From Lamellibrachia columna (taxonomy: Eukaryota > Annelida > Polychaeta > Sabellida > Siboglinidae), in NCBI GenBank assembly GCA_963662155.1, contig OY759267.1, positions 39,432,939 to 39,496,938 on the forward strand: a DNA stretch of 64,000 nucleotides, read 5' to 3'. The notes under the pieces were generated by a model. That model was not told the origin of the DNA. It worked only from the letters and a program-made list of their open reading frames with translations, and searched no databases. The translations under genes were made by a program, and so were the position numbers. Below, piece after piece: positions 44,984 through 56,973 of the stretch; the stretch's first letter is position 1; the number at the start of each line of letters is the position of its first letter.

Positions 44984-45603
44984 CACCATCCAACCTAACA
45001 TTGCATCCATCAGAATATGTTGGAAACTGACGATGCATTGGAATGTCTCAGCTTTGACCGGGCACCAAGGAGTTTGTGACGGTGACACGAGGGTTTGGCT
45101 AGGGCGGTAGTTGTCTACATAACAAGATGTCATCACTGTTGAGAGTGATCCTGTTTATTGCCATGGACAATTCAACAACTGTTACGTGTGTTTTTAAATG
45201 AACGTGGTTACCAGTTTGTCTCAGGCTAGCCACACTCAATCATATGTGTTGTTATGAGTTATGATATAAAATAATTGCTGGGAAATGTGTCCTATTTCTA
45301 CGTTCAACATTTAAGGGCAGACACACCACCTGTAAAGAGTTTTAAAAAAAAATTACTCAAAATGTGTTTCTGCTTATCTTTAAATCACTTATTCACCCAA
45401 AACATGTGCCTGTATTAGGTGATAAATCCTACAATTTTTTATTTGTACTTAAAGTTGTGTCAATGAGGTTTATGTTGCTGTATTCAGCATTACTCCCTCC
45501 GTGCAATAACAATTTTATATTTTTAATAAGTTGCATAATTTATTTGTAACGTAGGTATTTATAATGAGAAAACATTGGATTTTTGTCGTTGATATATTTA
45601 AAA

Positions 45604-45609
45604 ATAAAA
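45604..45609 (+). terminator. Candidate ILKAP poly(A) signal AATAAA
   Basis: AATAAA about 620 bp after the ILKAP stop, in AT-rich sequence. Assigned by position only. Confidence 0.4.
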
Positions 45610-45884
45610 TATATATGTTACTAATATTTCAAATATAAGGTTGTCATTGCATAATATCATGTAGTCTACCTATGATAGAATTTTGAAAGAATTATGATCT
45701 TATCTGCTATAGTAATATCTGGGGAGCATTTATAAAGTATGCTATGTATACCCATTATGACAATCATTTTGTTTGTTACCATGGTAATGGGGGTCTGAGT
45801 GAAAAAAGTTCAATCTATTTTATTTCCCTTAACCTACTCTTTCTTACTGAGTTTGTCATAATTATCAATAACAAATATCTTACG

Positions 45885-46055
45885 CAGGTGGAGTGTCTGC
45901 TCATCTTCTGAGATATTTGTGAGTTTAATTTTTAAACATATTCACACTGCTAGCATTTACACAATTAGTAGATCATTAATTTGTTCCATTCATTTATCGC
46001 CTGTGAGAATGTGTGATATCTAATCTACTGTTCCTTCACTAACTTTACATGCAGA
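45885..46055 (-). mobile_element. CR1-like LINE 3' fragment
   Basis: The reverse complement shows the end of ORF2 (VNASSVNMFKN-like region and a SAEDEQTLHLRK-like stretch) in the same order as the other family members. Short and decayed. Confidence 0.6.
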
Positions 46056-46059
46056 TATG

Positions 46060-48055
46060 TCAACTGACTCTGTTGACTACGTTTTCTGAGTTGTTGCCTA
46101 TTTTAGCCACAGTGTGGTTCAAGATATCACTACATGTTGTTGCTGTCTCAGCATACATTATAGTTGGTGTGTGTTATCTCGGCTAAAGACATTGTAGTCA
46201 TATTTGTTTTTTAAGATATTTTCGTTTCCAGTGTTTGATTGATGCAACAACAGTTGCAGACAGTAGCATTTAGTGTGTTTTTTAAAGCAACACATGTTTG
46301 TAAATTATATTTCATTACAATAGAGATTACAGTGTTTGTAAAAGTAGCATTTTATATTTTTTTATTATGATAGAAAATACACGATTCCAGCCCATCACTA
46401 CTGTAATATTATTTCATCATACCATTAATATGTGCCCTCTTTTAAAAGAACAAGATACATAAATGATACTGACCTTCGTCACCTACATATGTGTGTATGT
46501 TAAACCAAGATATATGCCATTTGGGATGGTTTGCAAGCTGTATAAAATTTTAAGAATTATACAGTATTATGTGCTGGGAAAGTAAATTGGTTGTGTGCAG
46601 ATGTCCTTTATGGGAATTTGGTATTATTAGAACTTTGAAACTTGACTCTTTCAACAAGTTGTGGGTAGTTTCTTTGATGGCAAGTTTAACATTATCAGAT
46701 ACACAATTGAGAGAAAATTCCTTTTTAAACTCTCGGAGCAGACGGCCCGGGGAATTAGTTCGATGCGCATTCCCCAGATGGAACCATTTTTATATTTAGT
46801 TCTTGGTGAATACACTGTTTCCGACTCGAAGAATCATCGACTTGGGAGTATAATAATGCACACGTTGTTATACCTAGGCAGATAATGGAATAAATTGTGA
46901 CAGTTGTTATTGAGAAGCCTATTACGCTTATGTCATATGAACATTGATCGTGTGAGAGAAGAAAATATCAAAGAAACTCGCCGTGCGTGTTGCATTGCAT
47001 TGTGGGAACTTGCTCTGCAATAGTTATCACGTGCTGCAGTGGTAGGTTTCCGTCAGTTTGGCTTTATTAGTGTTTTGTTGAAATTAAACAGTTGTTGGAT
47101 AGTCTTGTTTCTCTTTGGTTATTCAGAAAAATAAATTTGCGTTATTTTTATATGCTCATAAATGCATGTCTTCATAAAAAACCTGCGAAATCAACCAAAA
47201 TGTAGCAGCAGGAATTACAAATACAACTTGCAGGGCCGTGGCTTCGGTCTTTGCCGCTTTGCTTTGGAAGCACGATCGAACGGAACAATTAAAACAATTC
47301 GTGCCAATCTAATCAGTAAAAACAAAACGCAACACATTGCCCAGATCTGTGCAAAATTTGCGAAAAATATGGCGCATGCTGCCAAGTGGAGACACTCTGC
47401 CTATGCCAAGTGCATGCGTACTTGGGGGGCGGTGGTCTAAACTCTAATGGCGTAATGCCGGTTAGAGCACCCACTTCATCGCACTTGTCGTTCGAGAGCT
47501 TGGGCAATTTCGTTCACCCCACTTTGCCTGTATCTTTCGAAAGAGGCGCTAAAAGCCGTTGGTCCAAATTCCTGTGTTAGCCCAAGATTGGGCTGTTTGG
47601 AGGATAATTGCTGTGTCACGACTCGCATATCAAACAGCTGAAAATTAGTTGAAAAGTTGACATTCGCAGTGCCAGTGGCAAATAAAAAACTAAATAAATT
47701 ATTTCTGAATAAAACAGAGAATTTAACTTGGGCTGAGCTAAATGCTTTTGAAGTTGGCAAGCCAGTTCGATAGTTAAGGGGGTTTACCATTAACCTTAGA
47801 GGTACAGTCTGATCGGTAGCATAATGAATTCAAAATTCAATACCTTTGTCTTTGACCATCTCGGTGTCGTGCTTGAGGAGAAAAAACTGGGAATTCGAAA
47901 GTTGGGTCAACTAGTGGCTAGCGCATGCGCACTTGTCTTCCATGTGGAAGGAGTTCCAGTCATATTTCCCGGACCTGAGTGAGCTGGATGATGATTTGAA
48001 ACCGATTTGGGGCGTGGTGGCATAGCAGTTAGAACGTCAGATTCTCATTCGAGAG
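46060..48055. other. Intergenic region, no supported gene
   Basis: Open frames at 46569-46885 and 47162-47440 have no domain I can name. Near 48005-48050, GGCGTGGTGGCATAGCAGTTAGAACG resembles a tRNA-type A box and could be a SINE head cut by the adjacent LTR. Confidence 0.45.
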
Positions 48056-48241
48056 TGTTAACAAGTTGTGTTGTTATCAATATACAGCTTTGTTAGATTG
48101 AGTATTCATACAGCTCAATTCGACTGTCCAAACTGCTCAAGTGTCTTGGGAGAGAGAGTCCAAGGTCACACTAGGCTAGCGTCTCAGTCAGATGCATTAG
48201 TCATATCGTGTTACTGTACACTACAGTCCACTATCTCAACA
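48056..48241 (-). mobile_element. Candidate 3' LTR (186 bp) of a Gypsy-type element
   Basis: On the reverse strand a purine-rich tract (AGAGAAAGGGAGGA) is followed by TGTTGAGATAG... and the block ends ...CTTGTTAACA. TG...CA ends and a polypurine tract just upstream fit an LTR. The 5' LTR is not in this window, so identity cannot be confirmed here. Confidence 0.6.
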
Positions 48242-49666
48242 TCCTCCCTTTCTCTAGAAACTAGTAGAGTGATTATATGTCCATAATATAGTCGTTCACC
48301 CAGTTGGGTGGGTGTCGTGTCCCCGTCGGTCTCACTTCAGTTCTAGATGTCACAGTGGCTGTGTCTGGTTCCCTCGGATTAAGGGCTTCTGGTCTTGTCA
48401 TTGACTGATTACCGACTTCGGTCGATGGCACTAGTTCATCCTGGCTAGAACTTTCAGGCTGTTCCAACTCATTGTTGTCACACCGTGGTTGTGGTGTATC
48501 CGAGTTCGCCGGTACTGGTCACCTTTTCGGTCACTCACGATGTATGACCTGTCACCTCGTGTCTGTGTCACCACTCCGTGTTTCCAATTGGCATTTGGAA
48601 ACTGTTTGAACATGACTGACTGCCCCTTCTCTGATACCCCCAAATCACAAGCAGACTTGTCGTCATATTTTGTGATGGTTTCTCCATTTCTCCTTTCTTC
48701 TTCTAATTACATCTTTCTTGACACTTCCCTTTTCTGTAGGAGAGAGCTTGTCTGCTTACCAAACATCAGTCGGGTAGGAGAAAAATCAGAGTCTTGTTTC
48801 GGCATGTTTCGTAGCTCCAGTAACACTAGCTGCAAGTCAGTGCCAGCTTCTGCTGTCTTGCGAATTACATTCTTTGCCAACTTAACGCCTGAGTCAGCCT
48901 TCCCATTCGATCTCGGATATGTGGGAGATGACATCCTATGTTCTATTTTCCATCTGTTGGTAAATCGTGCAAATTCGGTAGCTGAAAACTGCGGGGCACT
49001 GTCACTGATCAGCATTAATGGTATGCCATATCGAGCGAAATGGGTTTTCAGCTTTGTGATGGCTTGCCTTGACGTTGTTTTCGTCGTGCGATCGACTTCA
49101 AAATAACCAGAATAAGTCGAGAAGAAGCCGATTGTCAACATGTAGTCTACTCCATCCAATTCAAACAGGTCGACTCCGACTTTCCGTCATGGTCCATCAC
49201 CATCTTTGTGATTGTTCGATATTTCTTCCGTCTATGCAGATTTCCAGTGCTGACATATTTTGCATGCTTCAGGCATCTGTTTTATTCCACTCGACATTCT
49301 TGGCCAAAATATTGTTTCTCGGGCCCGTGCAATCATGCTGTTGTAACCCGTGTGTGCGGCATGTAATTTTCCTTTCATCTCTGCATCTCCCTTGGGATGA
49401 TTATTCTCGGGCCTTTTAGGATCTGTTTGTCTTGGTGACTGAGTGTGTCCCGTATATCGAAGTATGGTATTGGTTCTGGTGGGATCAACTGTTTACATCC
49501 ATTCTTTATGAGATCCAGAACCTTCTGCAAACCTGTGTCTTGCAGTTGCTTGTGCCACGGCTAATGTGATTTTATCTTGTACGTCTTGGAGCGCTTTCTG
49601 GCATGTTAAATATGCCCTGCTAAGCATATTGGCCATGAGGAGTCTCTTGCCTTCCACATGTTGGAA
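48242..49666 (-). mobile_element. Gypsy/Ty3 LTR-retrotransposon fragment: RNase H end and integrase
   Basis: Reverse-strand frames show the end of an RNase H region (RLLMANMLSRAYL, near 49600-49630), a degraded zinc-binding segment (near 49210-49340), and an integrase core with YFEVDRTTKTTSRQA, SDSAPQFSA and YPRSNGKADSGVKLAKN (48707-49159). A C-terminal chromatin/DNA-binding-like end (KGQSVMFKQFPNANWKHG, near 48570-48630) follows. The usual catalytic Glu of the SNGKAES motif is Asp here. Several frameshifts are present. The upstream gag-pol part is missing, cut at an RTE-like LINE near 49667. Confidence 0.85.
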
Positions 49667-52640
49667 CTCGTTTTCTTTTACCTTCAGGTGTCCAACTTAG
49701 TGCAGTCTTTGAGATGTTGTCGTCCTCCTTTCTCAGGACATGGCTGATCCATTTCCATCTTCTTGTGGCGAGTTTGTTGTTCATATTGCTTTGTCCGGTT
49801 AGTCTTAGCAGTTGGTTGTTTGAGATTTTTTTGTGGCCAGAATATTCTCATGATATTTCGAAGGCATTTTGTATGGAAGGTAGAAAAGTGTCTGAGGTCT
49901 AGTTTTGTGATACGCCAGCATTCTGAGCCATAGAGTAGTGTGGAAAGGACACAGCTTTGGTATAGTCTCGGCTTTGTTCTTCTAGAATATATTGTTGATC
50001 TCCAAACAGGTTCCAGTCTGAAGAAAGCACCTCTGGCCTTGTTCATGTGATTCTTAATGTCAATAAATATATGCTTCGGTCGTGATCGGTTGAAAGACGA
50101 AGTGAAACGATTATTAATTCTACCTATTGTCGTTTTCTATGTTTTATCAGCTTACATACTACGTTTGTCAAATCATACACGTTTTCGGCTGCTCAGATCC
50201 AGGTTATTATTTTCGATTCCTAGGCCTACATCATCATCGTAGTAGATCTATTCCATAACGGTATACGTACATGTGTTTTATTCAGTTCAAGAATCAACAG
50301 GGTGTGACATTTAAAAATAATACATGTTGATGCTAGTATAATAAGTTCCATAAACTGCATGTTGGCATATAAGACAGTTCTGCAAGCACACAGGGCTTCG
50401 ACAGCGTTCATGGACTTGGTGCAGCGGGCTGCGATCGCTGTTGTTTAGTAGCTCCCTGGTGGCAGATATGGGAACACCTAACGCATCTCGCATACAGCGC
50501 GGTCCAAAGTCGTGGACTCCGACCACCGCGTTATAACGAGGCTTGACTGTACAAAGTTTATACTTTGCCACTCTGTGCATTGTTTGATGATGTTTCCGAG
50601 AGTGAAAATGTGATCTATGCCTCCTCTTCCTTTTCGAAATCCAGCTTGTTCCTTTCTTAGCACCTTGTCTACGGCTGTTGAGAGCCACTTGATAATAATC
50701 TTGCAGAAGATTTTGCTGGGGACTGACAGCAAGGTAATGCCTCGCCAGTTGTTACAGTTGGTATAGATCCCTCTCTTGGGGATTTTAACAATGGTACCTT
50801 TGCACCAGTCATCAAGAATTTTCTTCTTCCATATCTTCACAAATAAGGGTAAAATATGTCTGACTGCTAGTTCTGGGTCTGCTTTGAATAACTGCATTTA
50901 GCTGGTCATGACCCACTGCCTTTCTGTTCTTGAGTTCCTTGATAGCAGTAACTATTTCTTCCTTGGTGGGTGGCTCTACGTTGACGTCCAGGTCTTCAGC
51001 CATGTCTGGTAGATCTGGTCTTCTCTGCTTGGCACTTCTTCAAAATGTTCTGCCCAGCTGTTTTCTTGCTCTTTGTCTGATGTCAACGTATTGCCTTGTT
51101 TGTCTCTTCTAAGAGTGTGGTTACTGTATGGCCCTCCACAAATTTGTGTGGTGATCCTGAAAACAGTGCCTTGTTCTTGGTGTTCCGCAGCTCATTCTGC
51201 CTCTGCTGCTAAGTTGTACAGTCTCATCTGTTCTTGCAAACTTATTGACCTGCTTATTTGCTTCATCATAGAGAGCTCCATATCTTTCTCTCAATCTCTG
51301 GGAGTTGGCTTTCATCCACTGTGCTTTCACTTGCTTTCTCTCCTTGATGGCTTTACATATGTCTTCACTCAGCCACTCCTTCTGCTCCTTCTGTTTCTGT
51401 CCTAGTATCACATGGCTGGATTCAGTGTATGTCTGTACAATGTCTTTCCAGTTCTGCTTCACTTTGTAGTTGTTTCCGCCCTTGTCTAATTCCTCTAGTG
51501 CAACAAAGCGGTTGCGCACCTGCAGGATAAGCTGTTTCCTGACTTCAGTGTATTTCAGTCTTGAAACATCGAAGCGTTTCAACATCCTAATCGGTGTTCC
51601 AGTTCTTCCGAGCTTCAGCTTGATGTGTGCCCCAACAAGGTGGTGATCGCTGCCAACATCTGCTCCTCTTCTGACACGTACATCTTGTAAAGACCGTCTC
51701 CACTTACCACTTATGAACAGGTGGTCAGTTTGGTTCTTGTGTTTTTGGTTAGGTGAAATCCAAGTCAGATTGTGTATTTCCTTGTGCGGAAATAGGGTTC
51801 CTCCTATGACAAGGTTGTTCAGACCACAGAAGTCAATCAGTCGTTCACCGTTCCATGGTGGCCCATACTTTTTTCATGTCTGGCATTTTCTGATCCTACT
51901 TTTGTATTCAGATCCGCCATGATGAGCAGTAGGTGATGACGTGATATTTTCTCAACCTCTGCTTGTAGGCTTCAATAGAAGTCTTCTTTTTCCTCATCTT
52001 CTGCATTGTTCGTTGGAGCATAACACTGTAAGATGCTCATGTTGACTTGATTCCCTTTAAATTTATCGTATAATAGCCTTTCCATTCCATAAGGGAAATC
52101 CTGAGTCCTTCATAATCAAGGCTACACCATGGTGTGGGCCATCATTTCTGCCAGTAAATAAAATAGTCTCCTCTCTGTGTTTTGTGGTCACCTGTGCCTG
52201 TCCATCTACATTCATTTGTAACTTGCCCGTATCATACATAGTCCAAACATACCAGAATCCTATCTTTGTCTTGGTTTTGGCGTCTACAGCTGATGGTCTC
52301 GTGGTGACAGATTCCCAGAGGTTTTCACTGTCACTGGTCATACTTGCAGTGCCCAGCTCCACTGCCGCAGGACACAGAGAGTTTCTTATTTCCATAACAT
52401 TGTTTTTTTTACGAGATGAGGTCGTTGGCCTCGTGCTCAACCCCCAACCAGGAGGGCTGGGAGAATGACTTTTATCTGGACTCTATCCCTCGACCTGTTT
52501 GGCATGGTTAGACCTGCCAAGAGTCGAGTCTCCTGCCAGTGTAGCTCTACGGGTCATTGAGACACACAAGCCACCCCACCACGACAAGGCATCAGTCTCA
52601 GATGGGGACAGTATTGTATTCCAAGTAGAGCAGTGTCTTG
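49667..52640 (-). mobile_element. RTE-like LINE, near full length, broken
   Basis: From 52640 downward: a 5' leader, then an APE endonuclease start (KTKIGFWYVWTMYDTGKLQ, near 52220-52275), further endonuclease frames to about 51590, ORF at 51585-51121, RT start (KELKNRKAVGHDQLNAV, near 50890-50950), and NWRGITLLSVPSKIFCKII (near 50690-50745). The C-terminus has CVLSTLLYGSECWRITK and CLRNIMRIFWPQK (near 49840-49960). The RT palm with the catalytic DD is absent: about 500 bp of unrelated sequence (50060-50550) replaces it. Not functional. Confidence 0.85.
50060..50551. mobile_element. Foreign segment inside the RTE-like LINE with one pogo-like terminus
   Basis: The upper boundary reads, on the reverse strand, CAGTCAAGCCTCGTTATAAC just after TA. 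This is the form expected of a pogo/Tigger terminal repeat. I could not find the matching opposite terminus, so the segment may be a truncated element combined with a deletion. Confidence 0.45.
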
Positions 52641-52734
52641 CAATGCCCACACAAAGGACATGGCAACATGACATGGGGGAAAATGCAGCATTTTTTCAGC
52701 CAAATGGGTTTGTGTGAATGAGAATGACATTCAA

Positions 52735-53060
52735 TATACCAAGGACAAAGCGGAAAACTCTGGGGGATCGCGCTTTTAAAGTGGCTTCACCTAAACTGTG
52801 GAATTCCCTACCTGAAGACGTGCGCAGTAGCAATGATGTCAGTGTTTTTAAGAATAAATTGAAGACTCACTATTTTAGCATAGCATATAACTAAGTTATT
52901 AATTTTAGTCATTTAAATAGCTTTAATTTTTATAATCATTTGTATTATTGCATTTGTTTTTACTGTTTTGACATTTTTACTATACCATGTATTTTACTGT
53001 ACAGCACTATAGAATACCATTGTATAGATATGTTGCCATGGAAATAAATAAACATATATG
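52735..53060 (+). mobile_element. LINE 3' end (CR1/L2-type ORF2 tail)
   Basis: A + strand frame reads RAFKVASPKLWNSLPEDVRS then SVFKNKLKTHYFSIAYN and a stop near 52890. This is the common C-terminal signature of Jockey/CR1-type proteins. The AT-rich 3' UTR ends near AATAAATAAAC at 53043. It abuts the head of the RTE-like LINE. Confidence 0.75.
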
Positions 53061-53652
53061 ACCTGCTCTGCCAAAACCAGGCTGAAGTAGCAAATTTTGC
53101 ATGTTGATATTTATACATCATTGGAAAGCAGATACACAGAGCTTTCTAAAGAGCCATCCCTGTATCTTGTATATTGGTGAAGTTATGCCAATTTGAATGA
53201 TGATGCATTGAAATCGACAATTTGGAGAAAAACAGCTTTAAACTTTGGCATGATGTTAAGCAGACATACAGCTGAAAATACCATAGCAACCATGCATACA
53301 CAGTGTCCTAATTTGACACACTTATGACCTGAGTAAAGCGATTCACAGAAATGTTAGTGGTATCAGTAAGATTTAATTAAAAGCTGATCAAAATATTTTG
53401 TTTACATACATAAAAATCCAAATCTTGATTTCTGTCCAGCAAAAAAAACAGCATACCATATATCAACAGGAACATGTTTCTGGTTCATAATTAGACTAGT
53501 TCATCATGTTAAAATACAAACAATGAGTTAATTGTGAAATATATTTTTTAAATGTTATTTCACTGCAATTACCTAATTATATGTGTGACCTCGCATGACC
53601 CCGCCCACCCAGTCACTGGTTAGCAACAGCACTGCAACTACTAACTACACTA

Positions 53653-56600
53653 GCAGTTGCTCCTTGAGCGTTTCACAAGTGGCTCATTGTCCTCATCTGA
53701 ACTGCTCGAATCCACGTCTTCCAAAGGACCCGGACACACTATGTCCTCTGTCTCGTCAGTGCAGAATTCTCTGATTTCCTTAAATAAATACGCCTGACGT
53801 TTCTTGTCCAAGCCAGCAGGTCTCATGATCGTTGTCATTCCTTGTGGAACGGCTCCACACAGGATGCTGTGTTCATTGCTCTCACACTCACAGGGCTGCT
53901 AACCATTACGATTTCTGCAGAATCATTACGATTTTCTGTCTTTCATTACGCCATTACGCCCATACTCTGAAATACTACAATAAATCGTAAATTTTCCCAG
54001 TAATAATTTCGCTCGGACCATATCCACCGTTTTACCACCCCCACGAACGCCGGAATCATGCGAGAGTTGGACTCGTCCAGCCAGCGGCGCATGCGCACAG
54101 ACGTTTATTTTGCGCGGGATAGCGATAGCAGCTGATGAAACGACACCATTGTTTCATTATTGGTTGTAGAGATGCCGAAAAAGCGAGAAATCTCCGAGAT
54201 AAATGAACTGTGTATGGCTTCGAAAAAGCCAAAAGTTGTGCAAAATTATAAACAGGACTTTAGCAGCGAGTGGCCTGTTTTGAAGGCTAGTTCTGCGAGT
54301 ATTACGAATGCATTCTGTACATTATGTCGTGTGGATTTTTCTGTGGCGCATGGCGGGAGAAGTGATTGTCAGAGACCTTTCTGGCTACAGCTAAAAGTGC
54401 CACATATCAAAACCTTCAAGACAAATAAACATTCACAAGTGACTTTAATGAGACAGAACTGAAATATAATGTGTTATTTTGAATCTAATCTGGAAATGTT
54501 GATTGTGTTACAATATTATTATTATATACCTGAAATAAAATTTATTTGGAAAGTATAATCTGGAAACGTTGATGATGTACATATATACTTGAAATAAAAG
54601 TTTTTTTTTAACAGTTTGGGAACACAATCTGTAATTATATCACATTCCTATGATGTTTGGGTATTATTAAACATGAAAAACTATTGAAATATATATATGG
54701 GCCATAGGTCGCGATTCGCGCGAAAATCATTACTCTTTCCCATTTTCAAATGTTGGCAGCTATGCACTCAGTGTACTCCTTTGTGAGCAGTTTCCCTGAG
54801 TCTGCATCACTAATGTGAAAGTGGTGATTTTTCTTCAAACTAACCACTTTCTTGTAAGCTGGAGTGAGGAATGCCTTCAGTCATATATTGGCACAATAAC
54901 TTTCCCGTCCTCATCTCCAACAAGTTGCGGCAAATTCAGGGCTTTCTCTAACGACTTATGGATGACATTAACAATGTCCTGCATGCAAGACACCTTTGTT
55001 CGCCGATATACACATTTAATCAGGCCGAAACACCAGTCTGGGGAGAACTTTGTGTGGCCAGCAGGTAGAAATGAGATGGTGGCTGTGGCGTTGAGACCGG
55101 TAGCAACTCTCCATGCCAGGTACCACAGCCGTGGCAACTCTCCATGCCAGGTACCACAGCATGAAATTGTTTTTGTTTTGTCCGACACAGTTGTCAGCAT
55201 TTAGCTGGAGGTGACCCTCACCAGCACTGTAGTTGTCCAGTAAGTGATGTAGGTAGCTAATAACGACATTTGCACCTTTACAGCACGACACACACACTCA
55301 TCGGCCAGGTAATTTACTTGTTTTCATCAGCATGTATTCCAAAGATCTGGCATTTTCGAAGAGTTTTAAAATATATGGGTACTGGCTGTAGTGGATCAGA
55401 TGGGAAATGTACTTGTTGTGCAAAGTCAAAACTGTAATGAAATGCGATATTTCTAGAGAGTGGGCGTGTCACGTGTAGTTCTTGTAGGTTGTGTGTGTCT
55501 GCGACTTGGCGTGACTGTTGGCACAGGTCTTGATAATGCGCACGTTCTGCATGTGCGTGCTCAAGATGAGCCTCTTGTAGCCGAAGCACTGTACTCTTCT
55601 CATTTTCTGACACGTTTACCTGCCGGATGATACGTGTGTTGTTCAGTTGGCAGGTCCAGCACAAGTCTGACATCGGCTTGCAAATGATTATGTATAGCAC
55701 TAGCTGATTCCACAACTTGCGGAATGTAGAGTAGCGCACAATGCGCTCACCCTGCATTGCTGCTGCTTTATAGTACCGCCACACTGACGCCTTTGTCTCG
55801 CAACTGGGGAGCACCTTGACATCATCTCGCTTGAAACCGGGAATGCGTCCTGGGAGAATGATGCTGTGCTGCTCGGGGAAGTTGATTATAAACCGAGAGA
55901 CACGTTTGATTTCAGCAAAGCTCAATGCTGTTTTCCGTCGGCCGCCTGACTTCTTCTTGCGTGGATAAATCCCATTTGCCAAGTACCACTTCTTTAAGTT
56001 GGTCAACTTATCTTTTGACATGTCCATCAGGAAGAGAAAGGTGTCGCGGCATATCCGTCAATGTTCGTAGTAGAAGTAGCGTATCCTTGTTGCCTTTCGA
56101 CCAACTTTTAACTTCTTCACGCTCAGGGTTTCTTCTGAAGCATTGATGCTGGCACATATGATCCCTGGCAGCAGCAAGTCTTTCTCGTATGCACTCAGCT
56201 CTTGTTTGTTCAGTCTGGAAAAAACAGTGTTTAATTAAGTTCACACAATTTACTGTATAATACTAATATAGATTATAATCATAAAACTATAAAGATATTG
56301 GTTCCACATGGACTCAATGATCATTACTACAATATCGATACATGTGCCACAATATTATGGATTAGTATAATTATTAACAGTTAAATTTACAATTATACAA
56401 CAGTAAACGTTTGTATGTAGCCTATTATTGTAGGTCTGCATAATTATCTACTAAGCATTAACTGGCAAAATGTACGTTTGTATGCATGTATTTATTAATG
56501 CACAGGCTTTATAATAATTAAACATAGCATACCTGATAGACTCTTGATTTTCATTGCTGAACTGGGAAATACAAGGCTGGCCATTATGTAGTTTGCATAC

Positions 56601-56973
56601 ACAGTGACATTTCTTCTGTGGCATGTTGATACATTCAAACATGTTCGCCGCTCTATCCATCGCACCCTCTTCTTCGTGATGTGCGTCATCCGCGGCCGTC
56701 TCCTCTAGATCATCATCGTCAACATCAACTTCTTCCACAGTGCTAGTAGAAGCCACCGGACTGCCACGGTCAACACTTGTTGTTGTTGATAGCGGGTTCA
56801 ACACGAGTTCATCGTCGCTGTCAGTGCCACTGTCACTTACTTCGACGTCGCTGTCAAGTTCAGAAGTTGGCAGACAGAAGTAATCTTCTATCACTTCCCG
56901 CACCGCTCAACTGTCACTAATACCACATTTCGAAGCTTCTTTCAATAGTTGCGTTATCTGCGCAGCTTGATCC
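53653..56973 (-). pseudogene. Decayed DDE-transposase-like gene (DUF7869-like family), interrupted
   Basis: Exon 1 runs from an ATG at 56973 to about 56534 and exon 2 from 56220; their phases join. It has an acidic N-terminal region, a Cys-rich HNGQPCISQF segment, CRDTFLFL, LPGRIPGF, CKPMSDLCWTCQ, FHYSFDFAQQVHFPSDPLQP, NADNCVGQNKNN, AGHTKFSPDWCFG, and a C-terminus with MRPAGLDKKRQAYLFKEIRE. This order is widespread in invertebrate genomes; the three Asp-bearing motifs suggest an RNase-H-like transposase fold, and the DUF7869 name is from memory. Lesions: TGA at 56907-56909, TGA at 56058-56060, frameshifts near 55310 and 55250, a 31-bp duplication near 55104-55165, a frameshift near 54878, and an 874-bp insertion. 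A transposon relic or a dead gene. Confidence 0.8.
53891..54764 (+). mobile_element. 874-bp hAT-like DNA transposon fragment inserted in the DDE-like pseudogene
   Basis: The flanks carry the 6-bp direct repeat CACTCA (53885-53890 and 54765-54770). The ends are imperfect inverted repeats: CAGGGCTGCTAACCATT on the left and AATGTTGGCAGCTATG on the right. Inside, a + strand ORF from the ATG at 54172 begins MPKKREISE and contains FCTLCRVDFSVAHGGRSDC, the N-terminal zinc-binding segment seen in hAT-type transposases. The rest of the transposase is missing. The host frame is continuous across the site once one repeat copy is counted, so the insertion came after the gene existed. Confidence 0.7.

Noticed and set aside
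46569..46885. Two overlapping + strand frames downstream of ILKAP
   Set aside because: A brief look suggested a lipid-binding-like motif (IPQMEPF), but there is no supporting exon structure or family signature.
48001..48055. tRNA gene or SINE head
   Set aside because: Only an A-box-like stretch is visible. No B box, cloverleaf or 3' tail follows before the LTR, so I noted it without calling it.
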